DNA of 46,540 bases from a bacterium (GCA_018829565.1 JAHJTW010000238.1:1-46540); one strand, 5' to 3'. Shown: positions 7,346 to 15,791, counted from the first letter of the stretch. The notes: generated by a model from the sequence alone, not told the origin. Translations and numbers: made by a program.

Positions 7346-8224
7346 TCAGGGTTTTTCACGCCTACCTTGCCACCAGAGGCCCGCTACGATCAGGATCAGG
7401 CCGATGAAGGTGGCCGGACGCACGGGCTCGTCCAGCACGAACTGGATGAACACCAGCGACAGGAACGGCGAGATGAAGATGAGGTTGGCGATGCGGGCGG
7501 TCGACGTGGTCAGCTTCATGGCCGTCAGCCACAGCACGAAAGTGAAGCCCATCTCGATGCAGCCGGCGTACGCGCCGCCCCACCAGCCGGCCGCCGGGAA
7601 CCGGAAGTCCGAGAACACGGCCGTGACCGCGGTGATGAGGGGCAGCGAGAAGGCGAACCCGATGAACAGGCCCGTGACCGGATCGACGGTGCTGCGGGTG
7701 TTGCCGATCCAGTAGAGGGCCCAGATCACCGTGGTGATCAGGATCAGCACGAGGCCCAGCGGGTCGGCGAAGCGGAAGCTGGTGACGTCCCCGCCCGTCG
7801 AGATGACGACAACCCCCGTGTAGCAGACCAGGCCCGCGGTGACGTCACGCGCCCGCAGCTTCTGCCCCAGCAGCGGCACCGACAGGTAGGCCAGCATCAG
7901 CGCCCAGGTGAAGTTGAGCGGCTGGGCCACCTGCGCCGGCAGCAGGTCGTAGCCCTTGAACAGGATCAGGTAGTAGAGGAAGGGGTTGAGGAAACCCAGG
8001 GCGCAGGCCAACCGCAGTTGCGGTCCGGACACACGGAGCAGCAACCCCAGTTTCTTCTGCACCGCCAGCACAAGCCCCAGGGCGCCCAGCGAGAACACGT
8101 TGGCCAGCCACAGCAGCTGGATGAAGTCGATATGGCGCAACGTCAGCTTGAACGCGGTGGCGACGGTGGACCAGGCCAGCACCGCAGCCAGTCCGAACAG
8201 CAGGGCCTTGCGCTGGTCGCTCAT
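7346..8224 (-). CDS. EamA/DMT-superfamily permease
   Basis: The 292-residue product is almost wholly hydrophobic with about ten membrane helices in two repeats, the pattern of EamA-type drug/metabolite transporters; the length is typical. The second repeat ends with a short basic tail (QGRREKP), consistent with a cytoplasmic C-terminus. The substrate cannot be read. The ATG lies two bases after the stop of the SulP gene with a GGAG inside that gene's end, so it is the third gene of a tightly coupled operon with the GlpX-like and SulP genes. It could move a metabolite connected with the anion carried by SulP; that is inference. Confidence 0.85.
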   Translation of the reverse strand: MSDQRKALLFGLAAVLAWSTVATAFKLTLRHIDFIQLLWLANVFSLGALGLVLAVQKKLGLLLRVSGPQLRLACALGFLNPFLYYLILFKGYDLLPAQVAQPLNFTWALMLAYLSVPLLGQKLRARDVTAGLVCYTGVVVISTGGDVTSFRFADPLGLVLILITTVIWALYWIGNTRSTVDPVTGLFIGFAFSLPLITAVTAVFSDFRFPAAGWWGGAYAGCIEMGFTFVLWLTAMKLTTSTARIANLIFISPFLSLVFIQFVLDEPVRPATFIGLILIVAGLWWQGRREKP

Positions 8225-8226
8225 GC

Positions 8227-10392
8227 CTACTCCACCGCGATGGGGAGGCCCGCGGCCTCCCAGGCCAGCATCCCCCCGCGCAGGTGGAACACCCGCTCGT
8301 GCCCCATGTCCTGCACCATCATGGCGGCCAGGGTGCTGCGCCGCCCGATGCGGCTGACGAAGACGATGGTGTCCTCGGCCAGCAACGCCTCCTTCTCCTT
8401 GAGCAGCATCCGCACGGGCAGGGAGCGGGCCCCGGGGATGTGCCAGCCCCGGAATTCCCCGGGTTCCCCCACGTCGATCAGGGTGAGCGGGGTGGTGGGA
8501 TCGTCCATGAGCAGCTTCAGGGCGGTCGGGATCAGTTCCTCGACCTCGTGGGAGGGGGCCTCGGCGGCCTGGGGCGCGCCCTCGGCCAGGATCTCCTTGG
8601 GCAGGGCCTGGCACTCGGCGAACACCCGGTGCGGGCAGGTGTAGATGCAGAATCCGGGGTGGAGCACCTTGTGGAACATGTGGCCGATGGGATCGTCGGA
8701 CTCGAGGATGTTCTCGGCGCCGAGCATCCGGTCGAACCCGTACAGGTGGATCATGTGGTAGACGCCCGGACGCACCCCGTCGAGGTAGACGTCCCCGCCG
8801 AACCGGCGGTAACGCTTGACGACCGCCTCGAGCATGTGGATGCCGCTGACGTCGCAGTGGTCGACCATGTGCATGCGCAGCAGCAGGAAGGTCTGCTCGG
8901 GATTGCGTTCCTGGTTGGCGCGCAGGGCCTCCTCCACGTGGTGGACCGCGCCGAAGTAGAGCGACCCCTCGATCTCCATGACCCCCATCTGGGGGCAGAC
9001 CACCGCGCCGCGCCCGGCGTGCACGAAGTGGCGGAAGTTCTCGTCGGGGATGACGGGGTAGACTCCGGGCGTGGAGGTCTTGATGAGGTAGCGGGCGAAC
9101 GAGACCAGCATCCCCGACAGCACCGCGAACTCCAGGGGCAGCAGCAGGGTGGCGGCCAGGGTGGCGACCAGGATGCTGCTGTCGCCCCGGCTGGTCTGCA
9201 GGATGCGCTTCATCTCCCGGCGGTCGGCCATGCCCCAGGCCGTGACCAGCAGCACCCCGGCCATCGAGGCCCGGGGCAGGTAGGCCGCCAGCGGGGCCAG
9301 GAACAGCATGGCGACCATCAACCACAAGCCCGAGAAGACGCTGGTCATGGCGGTCCGTCCTCCCGCCTCGTAGCCGACGGCCGAGCGGGTGAACGATCCG
9401 GACACGGCGTAACCCGAGAACATTCCTGCGGCGATCGAGGCCAGGCCCTGGCCCACGAACTCCTGGTTGCTGTCCAGGCGGTCGCCGCTGCGGGCGGCGA
9501 TGCTGCGGGCGCTGCTGACCGCCTCGACCAGCCCGATGGCCGACACCGCCAGCGCACCGGGCACCAGGTTCCAGATCAGGTCGAAGTCCAGCAACGGCAG
9601 GTCGGCCAGGGGGGGCAACGAACGCGGCAGGGCGCCGAGGACCTCGACGCCCTTCTCGTGCAGCTTGAGGGTTCCGGTGGCCACGGCCGCCACCGTCATG
9701 CCGATGAGGGCGGCCGGCCAGCCCGGCCGGAAGCGGCGCAGCAGGACGATCACCACGATGGTGCCCAGGCCGATCCCCAGGCTGATGAGGTGGGTCTCCC
9801 CCAGGGCCCGGGCGACCAGACCCAATGTGCGCCCCAGTTCGGGAGTGCTGGGTACGTCCAGGCGCAGCAGGTGGCGCAGCTGGTTGCAGCTGATCAGCAC
9901 CCCGGCCCCGGCGGTGAAACCGAGCACCACGCTGTCGGAAACGAAGTTGACCAGCACGCCCATGCGCAGCAGCCCCATGGCCAGCTTCATCACGCCCACC
10001 AGCAGGGCCATGTAGCCCGCGGCGGCCAGGAACTGCGGGGTGCCGGGCGTGGCGACCGTCAGCAGGGACGCCAGCACCAGCAGGCTGGAGGCGTTGGTCG
10101 GTCCGGTGTGCAGGTGGCGGGACGAGCCCCACAGGGCCCCGGCGATCGCCCCCATCACCGCGGCGTAGAGCCCGGTCTGGGGCGGCAGTTCGGCGATCAT
10201 GGCGTAGGCGATGGCCTGGGGCAGCAGGACGACCGCGATGGTCAGCCCGGCCAGCAGGTCGGGTCGCAGGTCAACCGGGCCGTACCCCCGCACCACCTCG
10301 CGAGGCTGCAGGAACAGGACGGATTCGTCCCGGAGCCAGCGTTTCAGGCCCCGGACCGTGGGGATGATTCTCGGTCGGTTTCCCGTGTTCAC
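8227..10392 (-). CDS. SulP-family anion transporter fused to STAS and a rhodanese-like domain
   Basis: The 721-residue product begins with a SulP membrane domain (residues about 30-440, with the family stretch DLLAGLTIAVVLLPQAIAY), which transports sulfate, bicarbonate or related anions. A STAS domain follows (about 460-575), with DVSG where the usual DSS/DAS loop lies. A Cys-containing linker (CIYTCPHRVFAEC) and a rhodanese-like domain (about 620-721) complete it. The rhodanese loop reads VSRIGRRS: the position of the active-site Cys is Ser680, so sulfurtransferase activity is unlikely. Start GTG 10392 overlaps the glpX-like stop in GTGA, suggesting coupled translation; the frame is open further upstream, but inside glpX. 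The anion is not assignable from sequence alone. Confidence 0.88.
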   Translation of the reverse strand: MNTGNRPRIIPTVRGLKRWLRDESVLFLQPREVVRGYGPVDLRPDLLAGLTIAVVLLPQAIAYAMIAELPPQTGLYAAVMGAIAGALWGSSRHLHTGPTNASSLLVLASLLTVATPGTPQFLAAAGYMALLVGVMKLAMGLLRMGVLVNFVSDSVVLGFTAGAGVLISCNQLRHLLRLDVPSTPELGRTLGLVARALGETHLISLGIGLGTIVVIVLLRRFRPGWPAALIGMTVAAVATGTLKLHEKGVEVLGALPRSLPPLADLPLLDFDLIWNLVPGALAVSAIGLVEAVSSARSIAARSGDRLDSNQEFVGQGLASIAAGMFSGYAVSGSFTRSAVGYEAGGRTAMTSVFSGLWLMVAMLFLAPLAAYLPRASMAGVLLVTAWGMADRREMKRILQTSRGDSSILVATLAATLLLPLEFAVLSGMLVSFARYLIKTSTPGVYPVIPDENFRHFVHAGRGAVVCPQMGVMEIEGSLYFGAVHHVEEALRANQERNPEQTFLLLRMHMVDHCDVSGIHMLEAVVKRYRRFGGDVYLDGVRPGVYHMIHLYGFDRMLGAENILESDDPIGHMFHKVLHPGFCIYTCPHRVFAECQALPKEILAEGAPQAAEAPSHEVEELIPTALKLLMDDPTTPLTLIDVGEPGEFRGWHIPGARSLPVRMLLKEKEALLAEDTIVFVSRIGRRSTLAAMMVQDMGHERVFHLRGGMLAWEAAGLPIAVE

Positions 10393-11384
10393 TTGAGTCT
10401 GTGTTCCGTCTTGATCATCCTCCGGGTCCCCGTCTCGAAGCGCAGGACCATGGATTGCGTTTCGGCGGTGTCCCCGTGGTAGTGGGCGCCCTCGAGCAGT
10501 ACGCTGTCGGTCACCCCGGTGGCGGAGAAGTAGACCTTGTCGCCGGCCACCATGTCCTCGCAGGTCAGGATGCGGTTCAGTTCCATGCCGGCTTCCAGGC
10601 AAGCCTCCTTTTCGCCCTCGGACTGGGGGGAGACGCGGCAGAGCATCACCCCGCCCAGGGCCTTGACCGCGCAGGCGGACAGCAGGCCCTCGGCGGCGCC
10701 TCCCACGCCCATGAGCAGGTCAACCGGCGTGTGGGGATCGGCGGCCATCAAGGCGCCGCTGATGTCGCCGCCGTTGCGCAGGAACACCCTGGCGCCGGCG
10801 CGCCGGATCTCCTGGATCAGGTCCTGGTGCCGCGGCCGCGCCACCACGAAGACGACCAGGTCGCGGATGTCCTTGCCCTTCTGCCTGGCCACCAGGGCCA
10901 GGGTCCAGCCGGCGGGGGCGTCGAGCGCCTCGGGCCCTATGGCCCCGGCCACGGTGCGGTCCACCACCAGCTTGTTCAGGTAGACGGCCGGGCCCGGGGT
11001 CCACATGCACCCCCGGGGGGCCAGCGCCGCGGCGGAGATCGCGCCCGTGCGGCCCTCGGCCGCCAGCGCGGCGCCGTCGATGGCGTTCACCTCGACGTCC
11101 ATATCCGGGCCCTCGCCACGGCCGACATCCTTGCCGCTGTCCAGGGGCGAGTGCTCGCCGATGCGCAGCTCCTCGCCGCTGATGATCCGGCCCCTCATGG
11201 AAAGCAGATCCAGCGCCTGGGCCATGGCCTCCTGGGCGGCCCGATCGGCGGCGGCGCGGTCGCCCAGGCCCATCCAGCGACCTGCGGCCAGGGCGGCGGC
11301 CTCGGTGACGCGCACCAGTCCCAGACCCGGATGATCGGGGGGCGGCAGCTTGCCGTTCAGGTTGTTCAGGGGGAGATCGGACAT
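10389..11384 (-). CDS. glpX: GlpX-like class II fructose-1,6-bisphosphatase homologue, altered metal motif
   Basis: The 331-residue product aligns along its length with class II fructose-1,6-bisphosphatase GlpX (FSATGVTDSVLLEG, LMGVGGAAEG, VARPRHQDLI), an enzyme of gluconeogenesis in the lithium-sensitive phosphatase superfamily. The superfamily metal motif D-P-I-(D/E)-G-T reads N-A-I-D-G-A here, so the first metal-binding Asp and the Thr are both gone; the upstream ADxxA Asp remains. Either activity is changed or lost, or the protein has a different role. Start ATG 11384 has GGAGG 7 bases upstream. It heads an operon with a sulfate-type transporter and a permease, an unusual place for a gluconeogenic enzyme. 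Name by homology; function uncertain. Confidence 0.8.
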   Translation of the reverse strand: MSDLPLNNLNGKLPPPDHPGLGLVRVTEAAALAAGRWMGLGDRAAADRAAQEAMAQALDLLSMRGRIISGEELRIGEHSPLDSGKDVGRGEGPDMDVEVNAIDGAALAAEGRTGAISAAALAPRGCMWTPGPAVYLNKLVVDRTVAGAIGPEALDAPAGWTLALVARQKGKDIRDLVVFVVARPRHQDLIQEIRRAGARVFLRNGGDISGALMAADPHTPVDLLMGVGGAAEGLLSACAVKALGGVMLCRVSPQSEGEKEACLEAGMELNRILTCEDMVAGDKVYFSATGVTDSVLLEGAHYHGDTAETQSMVLRFETGTRRMIKTEHRLK

Positions 11385-11519
11385 GGCGGGGCCTCCGGGG
11401 TTGGGGTCGGGATGATCATAGCGTGGCGGCGGGGGGCGTGCCAGCGTCAAGCCGATTGAGGGATCTCCAATTTTCGACTTCGCCTCCGCCCTGCCCGTTC
11501 CGGGATACCGGGGCCGCCG

Positions 11520-11548
11520 TTGCAACAGCATGATCAATTTGGTATGCT
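11520..11548 (+). promoter_or_regulatory. promoter of the dockerin-like gene pair
   Basis: TTGCAA (11520-11525), 17 bases, TATGCT (11543-11548). The likely start of transcription is about 40 bases before the ATG at 11595, and it faces away from the GlpX-like gene. The second dockerin-like gene has only an 18-base gap, so this promoter probably serves both. Confidence 0.6.
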
Positions 11549-11594
11549 ATCATGCGGTCCTGGAATTCCTGATCCGAGCCAGGGGGGGAATGCT

Positions 11595-12023
11595 ATGAAA
11601 CCCAATATCTGCCTTTCGATCCTGTTCCTTTGCGTCCTGTCCGCTGTTTCGGCCTCGGCGACCGGAATCCCCGACTTATCCAACTGCACGGTGACCTGCG
11701 CCTACACCGGCCCCGGCCACCCCGTGATGTACAACGTCCCGAACGGCATGGGCTCCGGCTTCGATCACTGCAACATCGGTCTCGACGTGATCGACGCCAC
11801 CATCCACGTCGTCCTCAAGGACGGCAACGGCGTGCCCATGCCCCATCACTACAACAGCCCGGACATCAGCGGCGACCTCCAGGTGAACCTCATGGATGTC
11901 GGCCTGTTCGCCTCGGATTATTTCGGGGCCTATTCCTTCAGGGCGGACCTGGTGCCCGATGGCGTTCTCAGCCTGTCGGACGTGGGTCGTTTCGCCATGG
12001 CCCTGGGTTCCATGTGTCCCTGA
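11595..12023 (+). CDS. secreted dockerin-like small protein, copy 1
   Basis: The 142-residue product has a signal peptide (MKPNICLSILFLCVLSAVS) and ends with two short dockerin/EF-hand-like units, DISGDLQVNLMDVGLFASDY and the LVPDGVLSLSDVGRFA stretch, which could bind calcium. Between them and the signal lies a short domain with three cysteines. It is a shorter paralogue of the next gene: both share TATIxxxLKD-like spacing, NSPDI and the paired C-terminal units. I know no named family for the whole protein. A strong GGGGGGGAA lies just before the ATG. Dockerins classically bind cohesins; no cohesin is visible in this window, so its partner is unknown. Confidence 0.7.
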   Translation: MKPNICLSILFLCVLSAVSASATGIPDLSNCTVTCAYTGPGHPVMYNVPNGMGSGFDHCNIGLDVIDATIHVVLKDGNGVPMPHHYNSPDISGDLQVNLMDVGLFASDYFGAYSFRADLVPDGVLSLSDVGRFAMALGSMCP

Positions 12024-12041
12024 TGACTGGAGGATGATTCC

Positions 12042-12674
12042 ATGTTCCGCACCCCGACCACCTGCGTCCTGATCCTGCTCTGGGCCGTTGCCGCCGGGGC
12101 CGCCGAGCCCTCAGGCGTTCCCGACCCCATCCTGTCCACCGCCACCTGCGCCAATCCGACCCCGGAAACTCCCACGGTCATGGCGGCTCCCGACGGCGGC
12201 GGCGTCTCCTTCGACCAAGCCCTCCTGCCTGACGGCACGGTGGTCGACGCCACCATCACCCTGGAACTGAAGGACAGCGGGGGCTGGCCGATCTTCAATT
12301 TCCCTTACGAGGACCTGTGGCTCGAATCCGCCGACGGGGGCCTGTCCCCCTGCATCGGCGGCTCGATCGCGGACGCCAACACCGACCAGAACGGCGAAAC
12401 CGAGTGGCGGAATCCCCTGTTTGCCGGGGGCTACAGCGAGGCGGCCTGCCTGGTCATGGTGAATGGTTCGCCCCTGATCGGTTCCGATCTGGCGGTGGCC
12501 TTCAACAGCCCGGACATCGACGGCGACGGCCGGGTGGATCTCTCGGACCTGGGCATGCTCGCCTCCGACTATCACGGCGGCTTCGCTTTCCGCTGCGATT
12601 TCTACCGGGACGGAGGGCTCAACCTGGCCGACATCGGCATGTTCGCCCGGAGCTACGGAAGCACCTGTCCCTGA
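12042..12674 (+). CDS. secreted dockerin-like protein, copy 2
   Basis: The 210-residue product has a signal peptide (to about residue 20, AAGAAEP), a middle domain with several cysteines absent from copy 1, and two C-terminal dockerin-like units: DIDGDGRVDLSDLGMLASDY, a good calcium loop pattern D-x-D-x-D, and a degenerate second unit around DGGLNLADIGMFA. It follows copy 1 by 18 bases with a GGAGGA ribosome site, so both are made from one transcript and are exported. The pair looks like an old tandem duplication with later divergence or insertion of about 65 residues. Function unknown. Confidence 0.75.
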   Translation: MFRTPTTCVLILLWAVAAGAAEPSGVPDPILSTATCANPTPETPTVMAAPDGGGVSFDQALLPDGTVVDATITLELKDSGGWPIFNFPYEDLWLESADGGLSPCIGGSIADANTDQNGETEWRNPLFAGGYSEAACLVMVNGSPLIGSDLAVAFNSPDIDGDGRVDLSDLGMLASDYHGGFAFRCDFYRDGGLNLADIGMFARSYGSTCP

Positions 12675-12680
12675 ACGACG

Positions 12681-12708
12681 GCGGCCCGGAGCGCCAGCCC
12701 CGGGCCGC
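12681..12708. terminator. GC-rich hairpin between convergent genes
   Basis: A perfect 9-bp stem, GCGGCCCGG with CCGGGCCGC, and a 10-base loop sits between the convergent stops at 12674 and 12730. There is no T run on either side, so it is at best a Rho-assisted or U-tract-free terminator; the position is the main support. Confidence 0.4.
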
Positions 12709-12729
12709 AACCATGCCGTATCTCTCCGC

Positions 12730-13332
12730 TCAGTCCGCGTACTTGACGCTGCACCCGTACGATTCGGTCTCGCTCACGGTCACCGGTTTGCCGCCCAGGA
12801 TCTCGTCCAGGGCCGCGACCACGTGGTTGGTCTTGCCCGGAGCCTGCACCCCGGCATCGTCGTCGATGGCGCCCATGTAGGCCACCGCGCCCTCCCTGGT
12901 GACGATGAACATGTGAGGCGTCTTCTTGGCGCCGTAGGCCCGGCCCACCGTGCCATCGGGATCCAGCAGCACCGGGAAACTCATCTTGAAGTCCTTGAAC
13001 GCCTTCTTGTTGCGCTCCAGGCCGGCGCCCTGCTTGCCCTCCGCCCCGCTGTTGATCGCCAGCCAGACCACCCCCTGGTCCTTGTAGGCGGCGGCGGTCT
13101 CGTCCATGGTGCGGTGATCCTGGTGGTGCTTCTTGATGAAGGGACAGTCGGGGTTGAACCACTCCAGCACCACCGTCTTGCCCTCGGCCAGATAGGCGCT
13201 GAGGGTGTGGGTTTCGCCCGCGGTGTCGGTCAGGGTGAAGTCGGGGGCCTTGTCGCCCGGGACCACGCCCGCCAGGGCGGTTCCGGCCAGCAGCAGGACC
13301 AGCAGGATGATGCTCGCATTCCGGTGACGCAT
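12730..13332 (-). CDS. exported thioredoxin-fold redoxin
   Basis: The 200-residue product has a signal peptide (residues 1-21, ending ALA-G) and an AhpC/TlpA-type thioredoxin fold beginning at GDKAPDFTL. The active site reads WFNPDCPFIKKHH, with one Cys where CxxC is usual, a form found in a group of exported redoxins; a second Cys lies near the end in SYGCSVKY and may resolve it. It probably handles thiols or peroxide in the periplasm. A clear GGAGGA lies 6 bases before the ATG. It is the last gene of an apparent three-gene unit with a DsbD-N-like lipoprotein (24 bases upstream) and the FHA/SpoIIE gene, so a role in electron flow to periplasmic thiols is plausible but inferred. Confidence 0.85.
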   Translation of the reverse strand: MRHRNASIILLVLLLAGTALAGVVPGDKAPDFTLTDTAGETHTLSAYLAEGKTVVLEWFNPDCPFIKKHHQDHRTMDETAAAYKDQGVVWLAINSGAEGKQGAGLERNKKAFKDFKMSFPVLLDPDGTVGRAYGAKKTPHMFIVTREGAVAYMGAIDDDAGVQAPGKTNHVVAALDEILGGKPVTVSETESYGCSVKYAD

Positions 13333-13356
13333 TCTATTCCTCCAGGTGGATGGAAG

Positions 13357-14178
13357 TCATGGGGATCCGGACGCAGGCCCGGGCAGGGAGACATGGTAGG
13401 CGCGATCGGTCCCGTCGGCAGCCGTCTGCACCAGCAGGCCCTTCGCGGGTCCCACCACGCCGTTGAGCGGCCTGAACCTCAACTGCAGGCGGTCGCCTTC
13501 GGCCTCGCCTTCGGCAATGGCGTCGACCAGGGCCCCGCTGTCGCGGTCGGGATAGAATGCCAGCCGCTTCGATTCCGGCAGGTGCAGGTGCAGGGTGTCA
13601 CCCGTCCAGGACCACACCGGCAGGCCGTCCGGCAGTGTGCCCGGCAGGCTTTTTCGGGCGGCGGCGATCACCTTCGCGGACTCCGGATCCGGTCCCGCAG
13701 CGGGGAAGGCGACCGTCAGCGTGGTGTCCCCCGGAACGCACATTTCCCGGCAGGCGAGCCAGCGCACCGTGGCGGGGAAACCGGCCCCGTCGCCGGGGTC
13801 CCACCCGTCCGGGGGAGCAAGTTCCTGCAGCAGGACAAGTTCGTGGTGATAGACGTGATCCAGGATGTCGCCTGGCATGATCAGCCGCTCCGGCGGCGGC
13901 CAATGCAGCTCACCGGCCGACCAGCCGGCGGGCAGCTCCAGGGCGACGCTCGGCGGATAGCCGGAATCGTTCCGGCCGGTCCAGTACAGGTGCCAGTCGT
14001 CGGCCAGGGTGAACCGCCAGGCGACCGTGACCGGTCCGCCGGCCTGGGCCGGTCCCGCGGTCAGGGCGTCCAGGGTCACCGCACGCGCTTCCCCAGCCGG
14101 TTGCTCGGCGGAACCGCCGCAGCCGCCGATCAGGGCCGCCACCGCGGCCAGCAAGGTGAACGGGATCAGGTATTTCAT
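13357..14178 (-). CDS. lipoprotein resembling the DsbD N-terminal domain
   Basis: The 273-residue product starts with a lipoprotein signal (LIGGC, Cys20) and continues with a beta-rich domain like the periplasmic N-terminal domain of thiol:disulfide interchange protein DsbD, including GNDSGYPP-like and WLACREMCVPGD segments. The two cysteines of the last motif are placed as in the DsbD-alpha family. The membrane and thioredoxin domains of full DsbD are missing, so this is a stand-alone receiver, likely anchored in a membrane and facing the periplasm. It sits 24 bases before the exported redoxin, its probable partner. The ATG at 14178 is chosen for the signal sequence; its ribosome site (ACGGG) is weak. 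Confidence 0.78.
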   Translation of the reverse strand: MKYLIPFTLLAAVAALIGGCGGSAEQPAGEARAVTLDALTAGPAQAGGPVTVAWRFTLADDWHLYWTGRNDSGYPPSVALELPAGWSAGELHWPPPERLIMPGDILDHVYHHELVLLQELAPPDGWDPGDGAGFPATVRWLACREMCVPGDTTLTVAFPAAGPDPESAKVIAAARKSLPGTLPDGLPVWSWTGDTLHLHLPESKRLAFYPDRDSGALVDAIAEGEAEGDRLQLRFRPLNGVVGPAKGLLVQTAADGTDRAYHVSLPGPASGSP

Positions 14179-14216
14179 GCCCGTCAGGCTAGGACCGATC
14201 CGACCCGGCCGCAACT

Positions 14217-15791
14217 TCACCCGTGGCGGCGCAGCAGGACGAGGGTCACGTCGTCGGAGGTCGGATTGCCGCGCAGGAACGCCTTCACCGCGGCGAAGGC
14301 GGCGTCGGACAGCTCGGCGAGCGGCGCGCCCGGCCCCCCGGCCAGGATGCCCTTGAGGGAGTCGAGACCCAGGAAGTCGACCCCGTCGACCGTGGCCTCG
14401 GGGATGCCGTCGCTGAACAACGCAAGAAGGTCCCCGGGATCCAGAACGGCCTGTTCCATGCGCCACAGGGAATCGGGCAGCAGGGCCACCGGCGGCCCCG
14501 TGGGGCCCAGATCCTCGATGCGGCCGTCGGCCCGCACCAGCAAGGGGGGTTCGTGCCCGGCGTTGGCGTAGGTGAGCCTGCCCGTCGCGGGATCCAGATC
14601 GGCCAGGAACAGCGTGATGAACTGTTCCATGGCCAGGTTCTCCCACAGCTTGCGGTGGATCAGGTTGATGATCCCGTCCACCTGGCCGCCGATCTCGGCC
14701 AGGGTCGAGACCAGCACCATGCACGCGGACATGGCCAGGGCCGCGGGCGTCCCCTTGCCCGCCACGTCCCCCACCGTTAGCAGCAGATGGTCGTCCGTAC
14801 GGGGCGCCACCTGGAACAGGTCGCCGCCCACCGCCCGGCACATGTCCAGGCGGGCGTGCACCTCGTGGCCCGGGATCTCGGGCAGGTTCTCCGGCAGCAT
14901 GGCCCGCTGGATGCGCGCCGCGGTGGCCAGCTCCTGCTCCATGCTCCGGTTGCGCAGCTTGACCGCCACGGCGTTGGCCGTGGCCGTCACCACCTGCAGT
15001 TCCTCCTCGGTGTAGCTCACGCCGGGCCGGGCGGTGTCGACGTAGATGATGCCCCGCACCCGGTGGTTGTCGAACAGGGGCACCGCCATGGCCGACCGCA
15101 ACTGCAGGGCGACCATGCTCTCGCTGGGCCCGCCGGTGGCCCCCTGGATGTCCATGAGCAGGACGCTGGTGCGCTGGGCGGTGACCCGGTCGACGATGGT
15201 CTGGCTGAGCCGGATCTCCTCGGTGGGATCGCCGGTCTCGGTCCACGAGCCGACCTTCTCGAGGCTGGTCCCCTCCCCGAAGTCCTCCAGCATGACCACC
15301 CGGTCGGCGGGGACCCAGCGGCCGACGAACTCGCAGGCCGTGTCCTCCAGCTGGCCGTCGTCCCCCTCGGCGGCGATCAGCTCGAACAGGCTGGACAGCA
15401 TGCCGGCGATCCGGGCGCCGGCCGCCTGGCTGAAACCCTCGCCGAAGGTGAAGGAGCCTTGGGTGGTGAAGCCGTCGGTGTCCAGGACCGTCGCCGCGGG
15501 GCCGCCGGATCGTTCCAGCAGCACCCCCGCGAAGGAAAGGGTGCTCCCGGAGGGAACGGCCACTTCGCCTTTTTCCGGTTTCAGGGGACGGCCGTCGAGA
15601 TCGGTCCCGTTGGTCGAGCCGAGGTCCCGGACGAAGAGCCGGTCCCCGTCGATGCGCAGTTCGGCGTGGCGGGCGCTGATCTGGCGTTCGGGAAGGTGCA
15701 CGGCGCAGGCAGGGTCGCGGCCGACCAGGTACCTTCCCGGCGGCAGGTGCAGGGTCCTTGTCGTATCGCCCAGTCTGAGCACCAGATCCAT
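14217..15791 (-). CDS. FHA-GAF-SpoIIE protein phosphatase
   Basis: The 524-residue product has an FHA domain (about 1-95; GRYLVGRD, ISARHAEL, LGSTNGT), which reads phosphothreonine, a GAF domain (about 140-300) and a PPM/SpoIIE-type phosphatase domain (about 310-524; VGGDLF, VGDVAGKG, ANAGHEPPL, FSDGIPEA, SDDVTLVLL). The metal aspartates look intact. It probably binds a phosphorylated partner and removes phosphate from Ser/Thr proteins, possibly an anti-sigma-factor antagonist or kinase substrate. The frame is open further upstream, but FHA domains normally begin within about ten residues of the N-terminus and GGGGGAGG precedes the ATG at 15791. It is divergent from a PP2C gene and leads the redoxin genes. 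Confidence 0.9.
   Translation of the reverse strand: MDLVLRLGDTTRTLHLPPGRYLVGRDPACAVHLPERQISARHAELRIDGDRLFVRDLGSTNGTDLDGRPLKPEKGEVAVPSGSTLSFAGVLLERSGGPAATVLDTDGFTTQGSFTFGEGFSQAAGARIAGMLSSLFELIAAEGDDGQLEDTACEFVGRWVPADRVVMLEDFGEGTSLEKVGSWTETGDPTEEIRLSQTIVDRVTAQRTSVLLMDIQGATGGPSESMVALQLRSAMAVPLFDNHRVRGIIYVDTARPGVSYTEEELQVVTATANAVAVKLRNRSMEQELATAARIQRAMLPENLPEIPGHEVHARLDMCRAVGGDLFQVAPRTDDHLLLTVGDVAGKGTPAALAMSACMVLVSTLAEIGGQVDGIINLIHRKLWENLAMEQFITLFLADLDPATGRLTYANAGHEPPLLVRADGRIEDLGPTGPPVALLPDSLWRMEQAVLDPGDLLALFSDGIPEATVDGVDFLGLDSLKGILAGGPGAPLAELSDAAFAAVKAFLRGNPTSDDVTLVLLRRHG

Noticed and set aside
11410-11450. Sigma-54 promoter (TGGCACG) upstream of the GlpX-like gene
   Set aside because: The -12 TTGC element is missing at the correct distance; a TATGAT -10 exists but without a -35 at proper spacing.
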